A DNA stretch of 64,000 bases from CAYVQA01 sp045119035. Its GTDB lineage: Bacteria > Bacillota_I > Bacilli_A > ML615J-28 > CAG-313. The translations under genes and the position numbers were made by a program. Shown piece after piece: positions 42,540-51,315 of this stretch. The stretch lies in assembly GCA_045119035.1 (NCBI GenBank), contig JBGVCU010000036.1:17241-81240 (forward strand). Reading direction: 5' to 3'. A model generated the notes under the pieces. The model did not search any database. It was not told the DNA's origin and was given only the letters and a program-made list of their open reading frames with translations. Every line of letters starts with the position of its first letter. The first letter of the stretch is position 1.

Positions 42540-43543
42540 TGGAAAAAATTACAATCTTAGGAGCTGGAAGTTGGGGTAGTGCCTTAGCAAGAATCTTAGG
42601 TGATAATAAACATAATGTAGTTTTATATGATACAGATCAAGCTACAATTGATGAAATAAATTTGTATCATACAAATGAAAAAAAACTACCTGGTGGAATA
42701 TTACCACTTAACGTAAGTGCTACGACTTCAATGGTTGAAGCGTTAAATGATTCAACAATAGTTTTAATTTCCGTTCCTACAAAAGTTATCAGACCTGTTT
42801 TAAAAGAGGTCAATAATCATTTATCTAATAAATTACTTTTCGTCAACGCTAGTAAAGGTTTAGAACCCGATACTTTTAAAAGAGTATCCCAAATCGTTGA
42901 AGAAGAAATAAATAAAGAATATTTAGAAGGATTTGTTTGTTTAACTGGTCCATCACACGCTGAAGAAGTTATTGAACAATTGCTTACTGCAATTACAGCT
43001 GCAAGTACAAATATCGATCATGCTAGAAGAATTCAAAAGATTTTTAGTAATCAAACCTATTTTAGAGTTTATACTCAAAGCGATTTAATAGGTGCTGAAT
43101 TAGGTGGTTCTTTAAAAAATATATACGCTATTGCATCTGGAATGTTACATGGATTAGGTTTAGGAGATAATGCTAAAGCAGCTCTTATAACTCGTGCGTT
43201 AACAGAAATGCGTAGACTTGCAATTGCAATGGGAGCAAAAGAAAAAACTTTATCAGGTTTAACTGGTGTAGGAGATTTAGTTGTTACAGCTACTTCACAT
43301 CATTCTCGTAATTTCCAAGCTGGTGTACAACTAGCTACAGGTAAAAATTTAGAAGAAGTTATTAATAATATGTCAATGGTTGTAGAAGGTGCAAGAACAT
43401 GTGAATCAGCATATTTTGCAGCAAAACATTATAAAGTTGATGTTCCAATCATTGAAGCTGTATATGATGTAATTTATTTACACACACCTGTAAATGACGC
43501 TATAAAAAAGATAATGGCTAGAACATTAAAAGATGAGGATTAA
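42539..43543 (+). CDS. gpsA: Glycerol-3-phosphate dehydrogenase [NAD(P)+]
   Basis: It makes glycerol-3-phosphate from dihydroxyacetone phosphate for phospholipid synthesis, feeding PlsY encoded 9 kb upstream. The NAD(P) motif GAGSWGSALA is at the N-terminus; GPSHAEEV, ELGGSLKNIYAIASG (catalytic Lys) and GLGDNAKAALITRAL are intact. It has 334 residues. It is coupled to der and overlaps the next gene region. Confidence 0.96.
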   Translation: MEKITILGAGSWGSALARILGDNKHNVVLYDTDQATIDEINLYHTNEKKLPGGILPLNVSATTSMVEALNDSTIVLISVPTKVIRPVLKEVNNHLSNKLLFVNASKGLEPDTFKRVSQIVEEEINKEYLEGFVCLTGPSHAEEVIEQLLTAITAASTNIDHARRIQKIFSNQTYFRVYTQSDLIGAELGGSLKNIYAIASGMLHGLGLGDNAKAALITRALTEMRRLAIAMGAKEKTLSGLTGVGDLVVTATSHHSRNFQAGVQLATGKNLEEVINNMSMVVEGARTCESAYFAAKHYKVDVPIIEAVYDVIYLHTPVNDAIKKIMARTLKDED

Positions 43544-43547
43544 AAAT

Positions 43548-44537
43548 ATGAAGGATATTTTTAATGATGAAATAATTGATTATATTAATCAGTTTAAAAA
43601 GATTGAACCAAATTTAATATTATCGATCGGTATCATTAAGAATAACCAAAAATCCTATTTTATGTTTTCAAACAACAATGAAACAATTAATAATGATTTT
43701 TTATATGATATAGGATCGATCACCAAAGTATATACTGCTTTGGTGATTTCTTATTTAATCAATCAAAATAGACTATTTCTAGAAGATGAAATGGATAAAT
43801 ACCTTAATTTAAAATTTCAAACGCCCACAATTGAGCATCTTTTAACTCACACAGCATATAGACCATTTATTTCATTAAAGTTTATGATTAGAAATTTTTT
43901 AAAATTGAATTATTTTAAAAATAATCCTTATCATAATAAGGATGAAAAATATTTGATTAAATATATAAACAAACATAAAATAAAAGGAAAAAAAGATTAT
44001 TTTTATTCGGATATAAATTATGCTGTGCTTGGCAATATTATTTCTAAAATAGAAAATGATTCTTATTATAATATAATGAGTAATTTTATTAAAGATGAAT
44101 TAAAATTATCTAATACAAAATTTACATTTGATTTTAAAAATAAATTAGAATCATATTATAGAAAGAAAAAAGCTAAACCTTTTGTATGGTCAAAAGATGA
44201 TGTATTTTTATCTGCTGGAGGTCTTTCTACAAATATTTATGATAGTTTAAGTTTTATAGAATTATGTTTAAAAAGTAATAAGGATTATATTAAACAATCT
44301 TTAAAACCTATAAAAAAGATATTGTTAAACAAATATAAAATGAAAATAGGTTATGCATGGCATATTACAGAAAACGGAAATTTATATTATCATCGCGGTG
44401 CTGTTGGGTGTTATAGATCCATTTATATGTTTAATAAAAACTCTAATTTAGGTATTGTTATTTTATCTAATTGTATTGGTAATCAACTATTTAATATAAA
44501 CAAATTGTCTAAACAAATATATAAAAATTTAAAATAG
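43548..44537 (+). CDS. Serine hydrolase of the beta-lactamase/class C family
   Basis: A penicillin-binding-protein-like esterase/peptidase of about 329 residues. The nucleophile motif SITK (in DIGSITKVYTAL) is present, YSD in YSDINYAVLGNI is the second motif, and HRGAVG is the third. No signal peptide or TM segment is seen, so it is probably cytoplasmic, which is unusual for this family. I prefer the ATG at 43548, with gaggat 7 bases upstream, over the ATG at 43533 inside gpsA. The protein is very Lys/Asn/Ile-rich. A resistance role is not supported. Confidence 0.75.
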   Translation: MKDIFNDEIIDYINQFKKIEPNLILSIGIIKNNQKSYFMFSNNNETINNDFLYDIGSITKVYTALVISYLINQNRLFLEDEMDKYLNLKFQTPTIEHLLTHTAYRPFISLKFMIRNFLKLNYFKNNPYHNKDEKYLIKYINKHKIKGKKDYFYSDINYAVLGNIISKIENDSYYNIMSNFIKDELKLSNTKFTFDFKNKLESYYRKKKAKPFVWSKDDVFLSAGGLSTNIYDSLSFIELCLKSNKDYIKQSLKPIKKILLNKYKMKIGYAWHITENGNLYYHRGAVGCYRSIYMFNKNSNLGIVILSNCIGNQLFNINKLSKQIYKNLK

Positions 44538-44545
44538 ATATTTTT

Positions 44546-44577
44546 ACTGAATTATTAATAAAATAATTCAGTTTTTT
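44546..44577 (+). terminator. Terminator after the serine hydrolase gene
   Basis: The stem ACTGAATTATT / AATAATTCAGT (44546-44556 with 44562-44572) is followed by T residues. Confidence 0.9.
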
Positions 44578-44589
44578 AATACAAAACAT

Positions 44590-44650
44590 TTGCAAAATAA
44601 TAAAACTTTATATATAATATTATCAGTTTTTGTTTAGAATTACTAAACAA
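44590..44650 (+). promoter_or_regulatory. xre-pot promoter and probable XRE operator
   Basis: TTGCAA (44590-44595) and TATAAT (44613-44618) are 17 bp apart. Just downstream of the predicted transcription start lies a perfect inverted repeat TTGTTTAG (44630-44637) / CTAAACAA (44643-44650) with a 5-bp spacer, and a third half-like copy GTAAACAAA at 44664-44672, before the RBS aaggag. This is a typical place for an autorepressor site of the XRE protein encoded first. Confidence 0.75.
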
Positions 44651-44677
44651 AATAATTAAAATTCGTAAACAAAGGAG

Positions 44678-45220
44678 TTGATTACTTTGAAAATCGGTAA
44701 AAAGATTAAAGAATTAAGAACACTTTGTAATCTTACTCAAGAAGAACTTGCTAGTCGTACAGAACTTACCAAGGGATATATTTCACAACTTGAGAATGAT
44801 TTAGCTGAACCTAGTGTATCAACTTTATATGATATTATAAGTGCTCTTGGAACAAACATGAGTGATTTCTTTATGGAGGAAAAACAAACTCAAGTTGTAT
44901 TTACAAAAGAAGATTATTTTATTAAAGAAAATAATGGTTATACAATTGAATGGTTAGTTCCTAATGCACAAAAGAATGAAATGGAACCAATTCTAATTAC
45001 AATTAATCCTGGGGAACAAACAGATCTTGACTATCCTCATGAAGGTCAAGAATTCGGTTATGTATTAGAAGGCGAAGTTGTATTATGTATTGATAATAAA
45101 ACTCATCGAGTTAGAAAAGGGGAAACATTCTATTATGATTCATCAAAGAATCATTATTTAAAAAATGTAAAAGATAAAGTTTGTCGTATTATATGGGTTA
45201 GTAGCCCACCTAATTTTTAA
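44678..45220 (+). CDS. XRE-cupin transcriptional regulator of the polyamine transporter
   Basis: A 180-residue regulator. The N-terminal HTH is KIKELRTLCNLTQEELASRTELTKGYISQLE (recognition part LTKGYISQLE); the C-terminal cupin (HEGQEFGYVLEGEVVL ... GETFYYDSSKNHYLKN) likely senses a polyamine or related ligand. It starts at TTG with aaggag upstream. Its place before potABCD is the usual one in Firmicutes for PuuR/PotR-type regulators. The operator-like palindrome upstream suggests autoregulation. Confidence 0.88.
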   Translation: MITLKIGKKIKELRTLCNLTQEELASRTELTKGYISQLENDLAEPSVSTLYDIISALGTNMSDFFMEEKQTQVVFTKEDYFIKENNGYTIEWLVPNAQKNEMEPILITINPGEQTDLDYPHEGQEFGYVLEGEVVLCIDNKTHRVRKGETFYYDSSKNHYLKNVKDKVCRIIWVSSPPNF

Positions 45221-45237
45221 TATTGGAGGCAGTATAA

Positions 45238-46749
45238 ATGAAAAAAGATGTTATTCTAGAATTGAAAAATGTTAAAAAATGTTTTGGTGATAATGTAGTT
45301 GTAGAAAATTTTAATTTATATGTTCAAAAAGGAGAATTTGTTACATTCCTAGGTCCATCTGGATGTGGTAAAACTACAACTTTAAGAATGATTGCTGGAT
45401 TTGAATTACCTACAGAAGGTCAAATTTTATTAAATGGAGAAGATATTGCTCAATTACCTCCTTATAAAAGACCGCTTAATACTGTTTTCCAAAGATATGC
45501 ATTATTCCAACATTTAGATGTTTATGATAATATTGCGTATGGTTTAAAACTTAAAAAGATTCCTTATGAAGTTACTAAAAAGGATGGAACTAAGGTAACT
45601 AAATATCGTCATTATACAAAAGAAGAAATTAATGAAAAAATTAAAAAAGCTTTAAAAATTGTAGACTTAGAATCATTTGAAATGCGTGATGTAACTACTC
45701 TTTCAGGTGGTCAACAACAACGTGTTGCTATTGCAAGAGCTATTGTTAATGAGCCAGAAATTTTACTTCTTGATGAACCTCTAGGAGCATTAGACTTAAA
45801 AATGCGTAAAGAAATGCAACTTGAGCTTAAAGAAATGCACCGAAAACTAGGAATGACATTTATTTACGTTACACACGATCAAGAAGAAGCTCTTACAATG
45901 TCTGACACAATTGTTGTTATGCAAGATGGTTGTATTCAACAAATTGGTACACCAATGGATATTTATAATGAACCAAAGAATGCCTTCGTAGCAGACTTTA
46001 TTGGTGAATCTAATATTTACGTAGGAACAATGATTGATGAGAAAAAAGTTCGTTTCTTAGGAACTACTTGGGATTGTATTGATGATTTTGCTAAAAACGA
46101 AAAAGTGGATGTTGTTGTTCGTCCTGAAGACATTATTATTCATACTGATGGAGAAGGGCAAGTTAAAGCTAAAATCGTTAATAAAATCTTTAAAGGAATT
46201 CATTATCAATATACAGCTATGATTGGAAATAACGAAGTATTAATTCAATCAACAATAGATTATCCAACAAATATTATAGTTACTTTAACAATTGAACCTG
46301 AACTTATTCAAATTATGAAACGTGAATATACTGCAAACATCTACAATGATGCATATATTAACAAACATAATAAAGTTGTATTTGCTGGAGCTACATGGGA
46401 TTGTGATGTAACTCAACTTGTTAAAGGATCATACCTTGATGAAGAAGGATATTTCTATACTCCAAACGGAAAGAAATATGATTTAAATGATATCGATGTT
46501 ATTGCTACTGTAGATATGAAAGATATTGAAATTAGCGATGATTTAGATAGCGGAAATATAACTGGTAATATTATTCAAATGGTATGGAAAGGTGACCACT
46601 ATCAATTAATTATTAGAACTGAAGAACAAGAAGACTTTATTGTAGATACTGAATGGACATGGAATGAAAATGATACTGTAAGTGTTAAGATTGATTCAAA
46701 TAAAATCAAGATTAAATTGAAAGAAGATCTTTCTAAATATGAAGTTTAG
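45238..46749 (+). CDS. potA: Spermidine/putrescine ABC transporter ATPase, extended
   Basis: The ATPase of a polyamine importer. Walker A GPSGCGKTT is at about residue 39, LSGGQQQRVAIARA is the signature, LLLDEPLGALD is Walker B. A roughly 20-residue insertion (EVTKKDGTKVTKYRHY) interrupts the helical region. At 503 residues it is about 130 longer than usual PotA because the C-terminal regulatory part appears twice: FLGTTWDC...GQVKAKIVNKIFKGIHYQY and FAGATWDC...GNITGNIIQMVWKGDHYQL. It overlaps potB by 11 bp. Confidence 0.93.
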   Translation: MKKDVILELKNVKKCFGDNVVVENFNLYVQKGEFVTFLGPSGCGKTTTLRMIAGFELPTEGQILLNGEDIAQLPPYKRPLNTVFQRYALFQHLDVYDNIAYGLKLKKIPYEVTKKDGTKVTKYRHYTKEEINEKIKKALKIVDLESFEMRDVTTLSGGQQQRVAIARAIVNEPEILLLDEPLGALDLKMRKEMQLELKEMHRKLGMTFIYVTHDQEEALTMSDTIVVMQDGCIQQIGTPMDIYNEPKNAFVADFIGESNIYVGTMIDEKKVRFLGTTWDCIDDFAKNEKVDVVVRPEDIIIHTDGEGQVKAKIVNKIFKGIHYQYTAMIGNNEVLIQSTIDYPTNIIVTLTIEPELIQIMKREYTANIYNDAYINKHNKVVFAGATWDCDVTQLVKGSYLDEEGYFYTPNGKKYDLNDIDVIATVDMKDIEISDDLDSGNITGNIIQMVWKGDHYQLIIRTEEQEDFIVDTEWTWNENDTVSVKIDSNKIKIKLKEDLSKYEV

Positions 46750-47530
46750 AAGAAAACATTTAGCTATTCCTTATATTTTATTTATCCTTTGTTTTGTAAT
46801 TATTCCAATTTTCTTTATTGTTTATTATGCTTTTACAAACAAAGGAGGAGAATTTTCATTCAGTAATGTTCAAAAGTTTTTATCTGATAAAACAAATATT
46901 GATGTTTTATTAATCTCTTTTTGTTATGCTATTGGAAATACAATTATTTGTTTATTAATAGGTTATCCTTTAGCACTTATTCTTGCAAATAAAAAATATA
47001 ATAAATCTAGTGTAATAGTAATGTTATTTGTTTTACCGATGTGGATTAATTTTATCATCAGAACATCAGCAACACGTGATTTATTAAACTGGATTGGCTT
47101 GTCAACTGGAGCTAATTCTAATCTTACAACGATGATTGGGCTTGTATATAACTATTTACCTTTTGTTGTTTTACCGCTTTATACTACTATGTTAAAGATG
47201 GATAAAAATCAAATTGAAGCAAGCCGTGACTTAGGGGCAAATAGTATTCAAACTTTCTTTAGAGTTATTTTACCAATGACAATGCCTGGTATTGTATCTG
47301 CTACAACGATGGTATTTATGCCAACACTATCATCATATGTAATTTCTGATATTTTATCTGAATATAATGTAGTTTTATTTGGAAGTTACATTGATTTATA
47401 TTTCAACCAAGCTGATTGGAACTTTGGATCATTTATGGCATTAATTATGTTGGTTTTAATTGGTATTAGTGTTTTAATCTCTCGTAGATTTGAAAAAGAG
47501 GAAGAAGGAGGTAGAACATCAATATGGTAA
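46739..47530 (+). CDS. potB: Spermidine/putrescine ABC transporter permease PotB
   Basis: A 263-residue permease with six TM helices. The EAA loop that contacts PotA reads EASRDLGANSIQTFFRVILP. It overlaps potA by 11 bp and potC by 7 bp, so the operon is tightly packed. Confidence 0.93.
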   Translation: MKFRRKHLAIPYILFILCFVIIPIFFIVYYAFTNKGGEFSFSNVQKFLSDKTNIDVLLISFCYAIGNTIICLLIGYPLALILANKKYNKSSVIVMLFVLPMWINFIIRTSATRDLLNWIGLSTGANSNLTTMIGLVYNYLPFVVLPLYTTMLKMDKNQIEASRDLGANSIQTFFRVILPMTMPGIVSATTMVFMPTLSSYVISDILSEYNVVLFGSYIDLYFNQADWNFGSFMALIMLVLIGISVLISRRFEKEEEGGRTSIW

Positions 47531-48342
47531 AAAAAGAAACTGTTAAAAAGGTTGCTGCAAGATCATATTTAGGTTTAATCCTTCTACTTATGTATTTGCC
47601 AATTATTATTTTAATGATTTATTCATTTACTGATTCACTAAGACTTGGAGAATGGAATGGATTTACATTTAAATTATATGGTGATTTAATCGATAATAAA
47701 GAACTTATGAAGGCTACTCGAAACACATTAATAATTGCGTTATCGAATGCGACAGTATCTACTATTTTAGGTACGATTGGAGCCTTAGGTGTTTATTATT
47801 CTAGAAGAAGAGTTAAAAAAGTTGTAGAAGCAGCTACTCAACTTCCTGTAGTTAATGCTGAAATTGTTATGGCATTATCTTTAGCAGTTGTATTTAAGAG
47901 TTTAAATACAAGTTATAGTTTTGGAACATTACTACTTGGACATATGGTTTTAACTGTAGCTTTCGTTTATTTAAATGTTAAACCTAAGTTAGTTCAAATG
48001 GATCCGAATATTTATGAAGCTGCACTTGATTTAGGATCTACTCCTCGTCATGCTTTATTTAAAGTAGTGCTACCTGAAATACTTCCTGGTATTTTCTCTG
48101 GATTCTTAATTGCAATGACATTATCGTTAGACGATTTTGTTATTACTCAATATTTAAAAGAACCATCATTTGAAACTATTTCTACATACATTCAAAAAAT
48201 TGTTGTAAAACACCCAATTCCAGCTGAAGTTAGAGCTTTAAGCACTATTATTACTTTAGTAGTATTTGTTGTTGTAATTGGAGTAACTGTTTATAATAAT
48301 AAACAAGTTACAAAAACTAAACGTTTTAAGGGGGCTAAATAA
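47524..48342 (+). CDS. potC: Spermidine/putrescine ABC transporter permease PotC
   Basis: A 272-residue permease with six TM helices and the EAA loop EAALDLGSTPRHALFKVVLP. The RBS aaggagg is inside the end of potB. potD follows directly after the stop codon. Confidence 0.93.
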   Translation: MVKKETVKKVAARSYLGLILLLMYLPIIILMIYSFTDSLRLGEWNGFTFKLYGDLIDNKELMKATRNTLIIALSNATVSTILGTIGALGVYYSRRRVKKVVEAATQLPVVNAEIVMALSLAVVFKSLNTSYSFGTLLLGHMVLTVAFVYLNVKPKLVQMDPNIYEAALDLGSTPRHALFKVVLPEILPGIFSGFLIAMTLSLDDFVITQYLKEPSFETISTYIQKIVVKHPIPAEVRALSTIITLVVFVVVIGVTVYNNKQVTKTKRFKGAK

Positions 48343-50079
48343 ATGAAAAAGATATTTTTAGCTTACTCTTTATTAATTATTAGTTTATTAGTATTTGTTC
48401 CAAGTGTAAATGCTCAAGAAAGTTTTACTGGAAGAACTCTTACTATTTATAATGTTGCTGATTACATTTCTACAAATGATAGCGATTATGTAGATTTAAT
48501 TGAAAAATTTGAAGAAGAATATAATGTAACAGTTAACTATTATACTTATGATACAAATGAAACAATGTATAATCAATTTAAACTTCAAAAAGAAGGTACA
48601 TATGATTTAGTATGTACATCTGATTATATGATTCAAAAAATGATTAAAGAAGATTTAGTAATTCCTTATGATGATTTAGCTACAGCTGTTCCTAACTACG
48701 CTAAATATGCATCAGGTACTTTAAGAAATAAATTAAAGAATATGACCGTTCTTAAAGGAGATGAAATTGTAAATCTTGATGAATATGCAGTTGGTTACAT
48801 GTGGGGAACTTTAGGAATTGTCTACAATCCTGATGTAATAGATAGAGCTGATGTTGAATCATGGGATGCTTTTTATGATGAAGATTATAAAAATTTAATC
48901 TCTATTAAAAACTCTATTCGTGATGCCTTTGTTGTTGGTGTTATGCATTCTTACAGCAAAGAAGCTGATTTTATTGAATTAAAAAATAATTATATCAATA
49001 ATCCTAATGAAATAAACAAACAAAAATATAATGAGAAAATTCAAAACATTTTTGATTTAAATGGATCTGAAGAAGAAAATTTACAAAAGATTGCTAGAGT
49101 TAAAGAAAAATTAATCAATTTAAAAGAAAATATTTTTGGTTTTGAAGTTGACTCTGGTAAAAATGATATTGTATCAGGTGATAAGATTCAAATGAATTTA
49201 GCTTATTCTGGTGATGCTGTATTTTCTATCGGTGAAGCTGAAAAAGTCGGTAAAACTTTAGAATATAGTGTGCCACTTGATGGATCAAATATTTGGTATG
49301 ATGCTTGGGTATTACCTAAAGGATCTACAAATAAAGATTTAGCTTATGAATTTTTAAATTTCTTATCTGACCCTAAAAATGCTTCAGACAATATGGATTA
49401 TATTGGATATACGCCATACATTGTTGGTGATGATATTTTCACATTAACTGGTTCATGGTATGGAGCAACAGATTTTTGTATTACTTCAAATTATTATGAA
49501 TACGTAGAAGAAGACGACTTTGGTGGAGAAATGGTTATCTTCAATAATGAGTTATTTACTTGTATTAAAGATAAACCAAGTGATTTATTAGTTGATCCTA
49601 CTAACGAAGAATATTTTGAAAGCTGTGAGTATTCTGAAAATGAAACATATTTTTACGGAGATATGGTTAGTTATAATGGAACAATATATAATTGTATTAC
49701 AGAAAATGAAGATGGAACTTCAGCATTTATACTTGATATAAACGCTTGGGAAGAAGTTGAACCATATAATCTTGAGTTTTTATTTTCTGGAACGCTTACA
49801 GAAGGGCGTAGAGCATTAGTTTATCCATATCTTGGATGTTTAAATTCTTTACAAACACAATATCCTTCTGAAGAAATAATCGCTAGATGTGCAATTATGA
49901 ATGACTTCGGAACTTATAACGAAAATGTTGTTATTATGTGGGGGCAAGTTAAAGCTTATACAAATATGTTACCTGTGTATATTTTCTTAACATTATTTGC
50001 TTTAATTGTAATTGTTTCTTTTACGTTTGTAATTGTTAGAAGAAGAATGATTTATAATTTCAAAAAAAATCTAAAATAG
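48343..50079 (+). CDS. potD: PotD-like binding protein with CBM5/12-like insertion and C-terminal anchor
   Basis: The polyamine-binding subunit. A cleavable-type signal (residues 1-24, ending VNAQ) lacks a lipobox Cys. The binding fold covers about residues 30-370 (YNVADYI, VGYMWGTLGIVYNPD, DSGKNDIVSGDKIQM) and resumes at about 478-540. Between them, about residues 375-475, two repeats resemble chitin-binding CBM5/12 modules: GGEMVIFNNELFTCI and YGDMVSYNGTIYNCI, the second closed by NAWEEVE. A C-terminal TM helix (residues about 543-565) followed by RRR anchors it instead of a lipid. The length of 578 greatly exceeds the usual 350. Last gene of the operon. Confidence 0.9.
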   Translation: MKKIFLAYSLLIISLLVFVPSVNAQESFTGRTLTIYNVADYISTNDSDYVDLIEKFEEEYNVTVNYYTYDTNETMYNQFKLQKEGTYDLVCTSDYMIQKMIKEDLVIPYDDLATAVPNYAKYASGTLRNKLKNMTVLKGDEIVNLDEYAVGYMWGTLGIVYNPDVIDRADVESWDAFYDEDYKNLISIKNSIRDAFVVGVMHSYSKEADFIELKNNYINNPNEINKQKYNEKIQNIFDLNGSEEENLQKIARVKEKLINLKENIFGFEVDSGKNDIVSGDKIQMNLAYSGDAVFSIGEAEKVGKTLEYSVPLDGSNIWYDAWVLPKGSTNKDLAYEFLNFLSDPKNASDNMDYIGYTPYIVGDDIFTLTGSWYGATDFCITSNYYEYVEEDDFGGEMVIFNNELFTCIKDKPSDLLVDPTNEEYFESCEYSENETYFYGDMVSYNGTIYNCITENEDGTSAFILDINAWEEVEPYNLEFLFSGTLTEGRRALVYPYLGCLNSLQTQYPSEEIIARCAIMNDFGTYNENVVIMWGQVKAYTNMLPVYIFLTLFALIVIVSFTFVIVRRRMIYNFKKNLK

Positions 50080-50084
50080 ACTAT

Positions 50085-50113
50085 AAGACTTATCTTTTTA
50101 GGTAAGTCTTTTG
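50085..50113 (+). terminator. Terminator after potD
   Basis: The stem AAGACTTATC / GGTAAGTCTT (50085-50094 with 50101-50110, one wobble) is followed by TTG TTTT. Confidence 0.82.
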
Positions 50114-50115
50114 TT

Positions 50116-50144
50116 TTGAAAAAAAGTTTAAAAAAAGTTATAAT
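50116..50144 (+). promoter_or_regulatory. SigA-type promoter for the sigma/anti-sigma unit
   Basis: TTGAAA (50116-50121) and TATAAT (50139-50144) are 17 bp apart. No ECF-type self-recognised promoter was recognised. Confidence 0.6.
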
Positions 50145-50190
50145 ATTATAAATAAAAGTTATTATTTCATGTGTTATATAGGTGAATAAG

Positions 50191-50709
50191 ATGGAAATCA
50201 ATAAAAAAATTTTGAACAAGTTAAAAGAACGAGATAATGATACTTTTGAACTTGTTTATTATGAATACAAAGATTTAGTATATTTTGTTGCATATAATAT
50301 TTTAAAAAATTCATTTGATACAGATGAACTTGTTCAAGATGTATTTATTAAAATGTTAAAAGAACTTGATAAATTCGATGGAAGATTCTTTAAAGCTTGG
50401 CTTTTAAAAATGACTAAAAATTTAGCCTTAAATAAATTAAGAACTCTTAATAAAGAAGATATTATTGAAGAAAATGAGGTTGAATTTATTAAATCTAATG
50501 ATGAACTTAAACAAAGAGATTATTTATTAGAATTAGAAGAAATACTTGATGAAAAAAGTTTCAAAATTGTCGTTTTACATTTAGTTTATGATTTGAAACA
50601 TCGCGAAATTGCTGAATATCTTGATTTACCACTTGGAACTGTATGTTCATTATATAATATATCAATGAAAAAGATTAAATCTATTTATAAGAAAGGAGGA
50701 AATAGATAA
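50191..50709 (+). CDS. ECF-like sigma-70 family RNA polymerase sigma factor
   Basis: A 172-residue sigma factor with only regions 2 and 4. Region 2 reads FELVYYEYKDLVYFVAYNIL ... DELVQDVFIKMLKEL; region 4 reads VLHLVYDLKHREIAEYLDLPLGTVCSLYN. The ATG at 50191 is chosen because aggtga lies 5 bases upstream; the frame also opens at GTG 50182, within that RBS. The next gene starts at the last base of its stop codon and encodes a one-TM protein, the standard sigma/anti-sigma arrangement. The regulon is unknown. Confidence 0.88.
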   Translation: MEINKKILNKLKERDNDTFELVYYEYKDLVYFVAYNILKNSFDTDELVQDVFIKMLKELDKFDGRFFKAWLLKMTKNLALNKLRTLNKEDIIEENEVEFIKSNDELKQRDYLLELEEILDEKSFKIVVLHLVYDLKHREIAEYLDLPLGTVCSLYNISMKKIKSIYKKGGNR

Positions 50710-51269
50710 TGCGTCAATTAAAGAAAATCCTTAAAGAACAATACTATATTGAAGCGCCAGATCAACTTAATCAAATTAAATCACAAGTTGAATTGAAATC
50801 ATCTAAAACCTCTATTTATCAGGAACTTAAATCAAAGAACTTTTATTTAAAACTTACTACAGTTTTCTCTGTTGTTATTGTTGTATTGTTAGGTATGTTA
50901 GTAATTAATAATTATTTTTCTAATCAAAATTACATGGCAGAACTAGACTCTAAACAAGAACTAGTAAACTCAATTTTTAGAGATAGAGTAAAAGAAGAAA
51001 ATATCGAGAACATAGAACAAGTAGGAAGATTACTTCCGCTTGATGATGAAGAAATTGTTCATTTCGTAATGGTGTTTAGTGAATTAGAATTTAAGAAACC
51101 TCACTCAGGACCTGATTTAGAAAATAGGGAATATTTCGAATACATTATTACTTTTAAAGATGATTCGAATTTCTCAGTAACATTCTACGAAAATAACTAT
51201 ATTAAAATAGTATTAAATAAACAAGTATATTATTTCTACGAAGCTAATTCGTATAATAAAATAATGTAA
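50709..51269 (+). CDS. Candidate anti-sigma factor (single TM protein)
   Basis: A 186-residue protein: a charged cytoplasmic N-terminus of about 45 residues, one TM segment (LTTVFSVVIVVLLGMLVIN), and an extracytoplasmic beta-rich domain (YFEYIITFKDDSNFSVTFYEN). No zinc motif (HxxxCxxC) is seen. Pairing with the sigma gene (one-base overlap) and topology suggest an anti-sigma role; sequence alone does not prove it. Confidence 0.65.
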   Translation: MRQLKKILKEQYYIEAPDQLNQIKSQVELKSSKTSIYQELKSKNFYLKLTTVFSVVIVVLLGMLVINNYFSNQNYMAELDSKQELVNSIFRDRVKEENIENIEQVGRLLPLDDEEIVHFVMVFSELEFKKPHSGPDLENREYFEYIITFKDDSNFSVTFYENNYIKIVLNKQVYYFYEANSYNKIM

Positions 51270-51276
51270 CAAGTTT

Positions 51277-51315
51277 CACCCCTTAGGCATATGTTATACT
51301 AAGGGGTGTTTTTAT
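51277..51315 (+). promoter_or_regulatory. Terminator hairpin with an embedded sigmaK-like promoter
   Basis: The 10-bp perfect stem CACCCCTTAG (51277-51286) / CTAAGGGGTG (51299-51308) is followed by TTTTTATTT, a terminator for the upstream pair. Its loop contains CATATGTTA (51288-51296), which fits the sigmaK -10 (CATAnnnTA), with AC at 51269-51270 about 17 bases upstream. The right arm also contains the RBS AAGGGG of the next gene (TTG at 51316). Read-through RNA would hide this RBS, whereas RNA started in the loop would not. Confidence 0.6.

Noticed and set aside
43548..44537. Beta-lactamase resistance gene
   Set aside because: Only the general SxxK/Y/HxG serine-hydrolase motifs are present and there is no signal peptide; it looks like a housekeeping esterase or peptidase.
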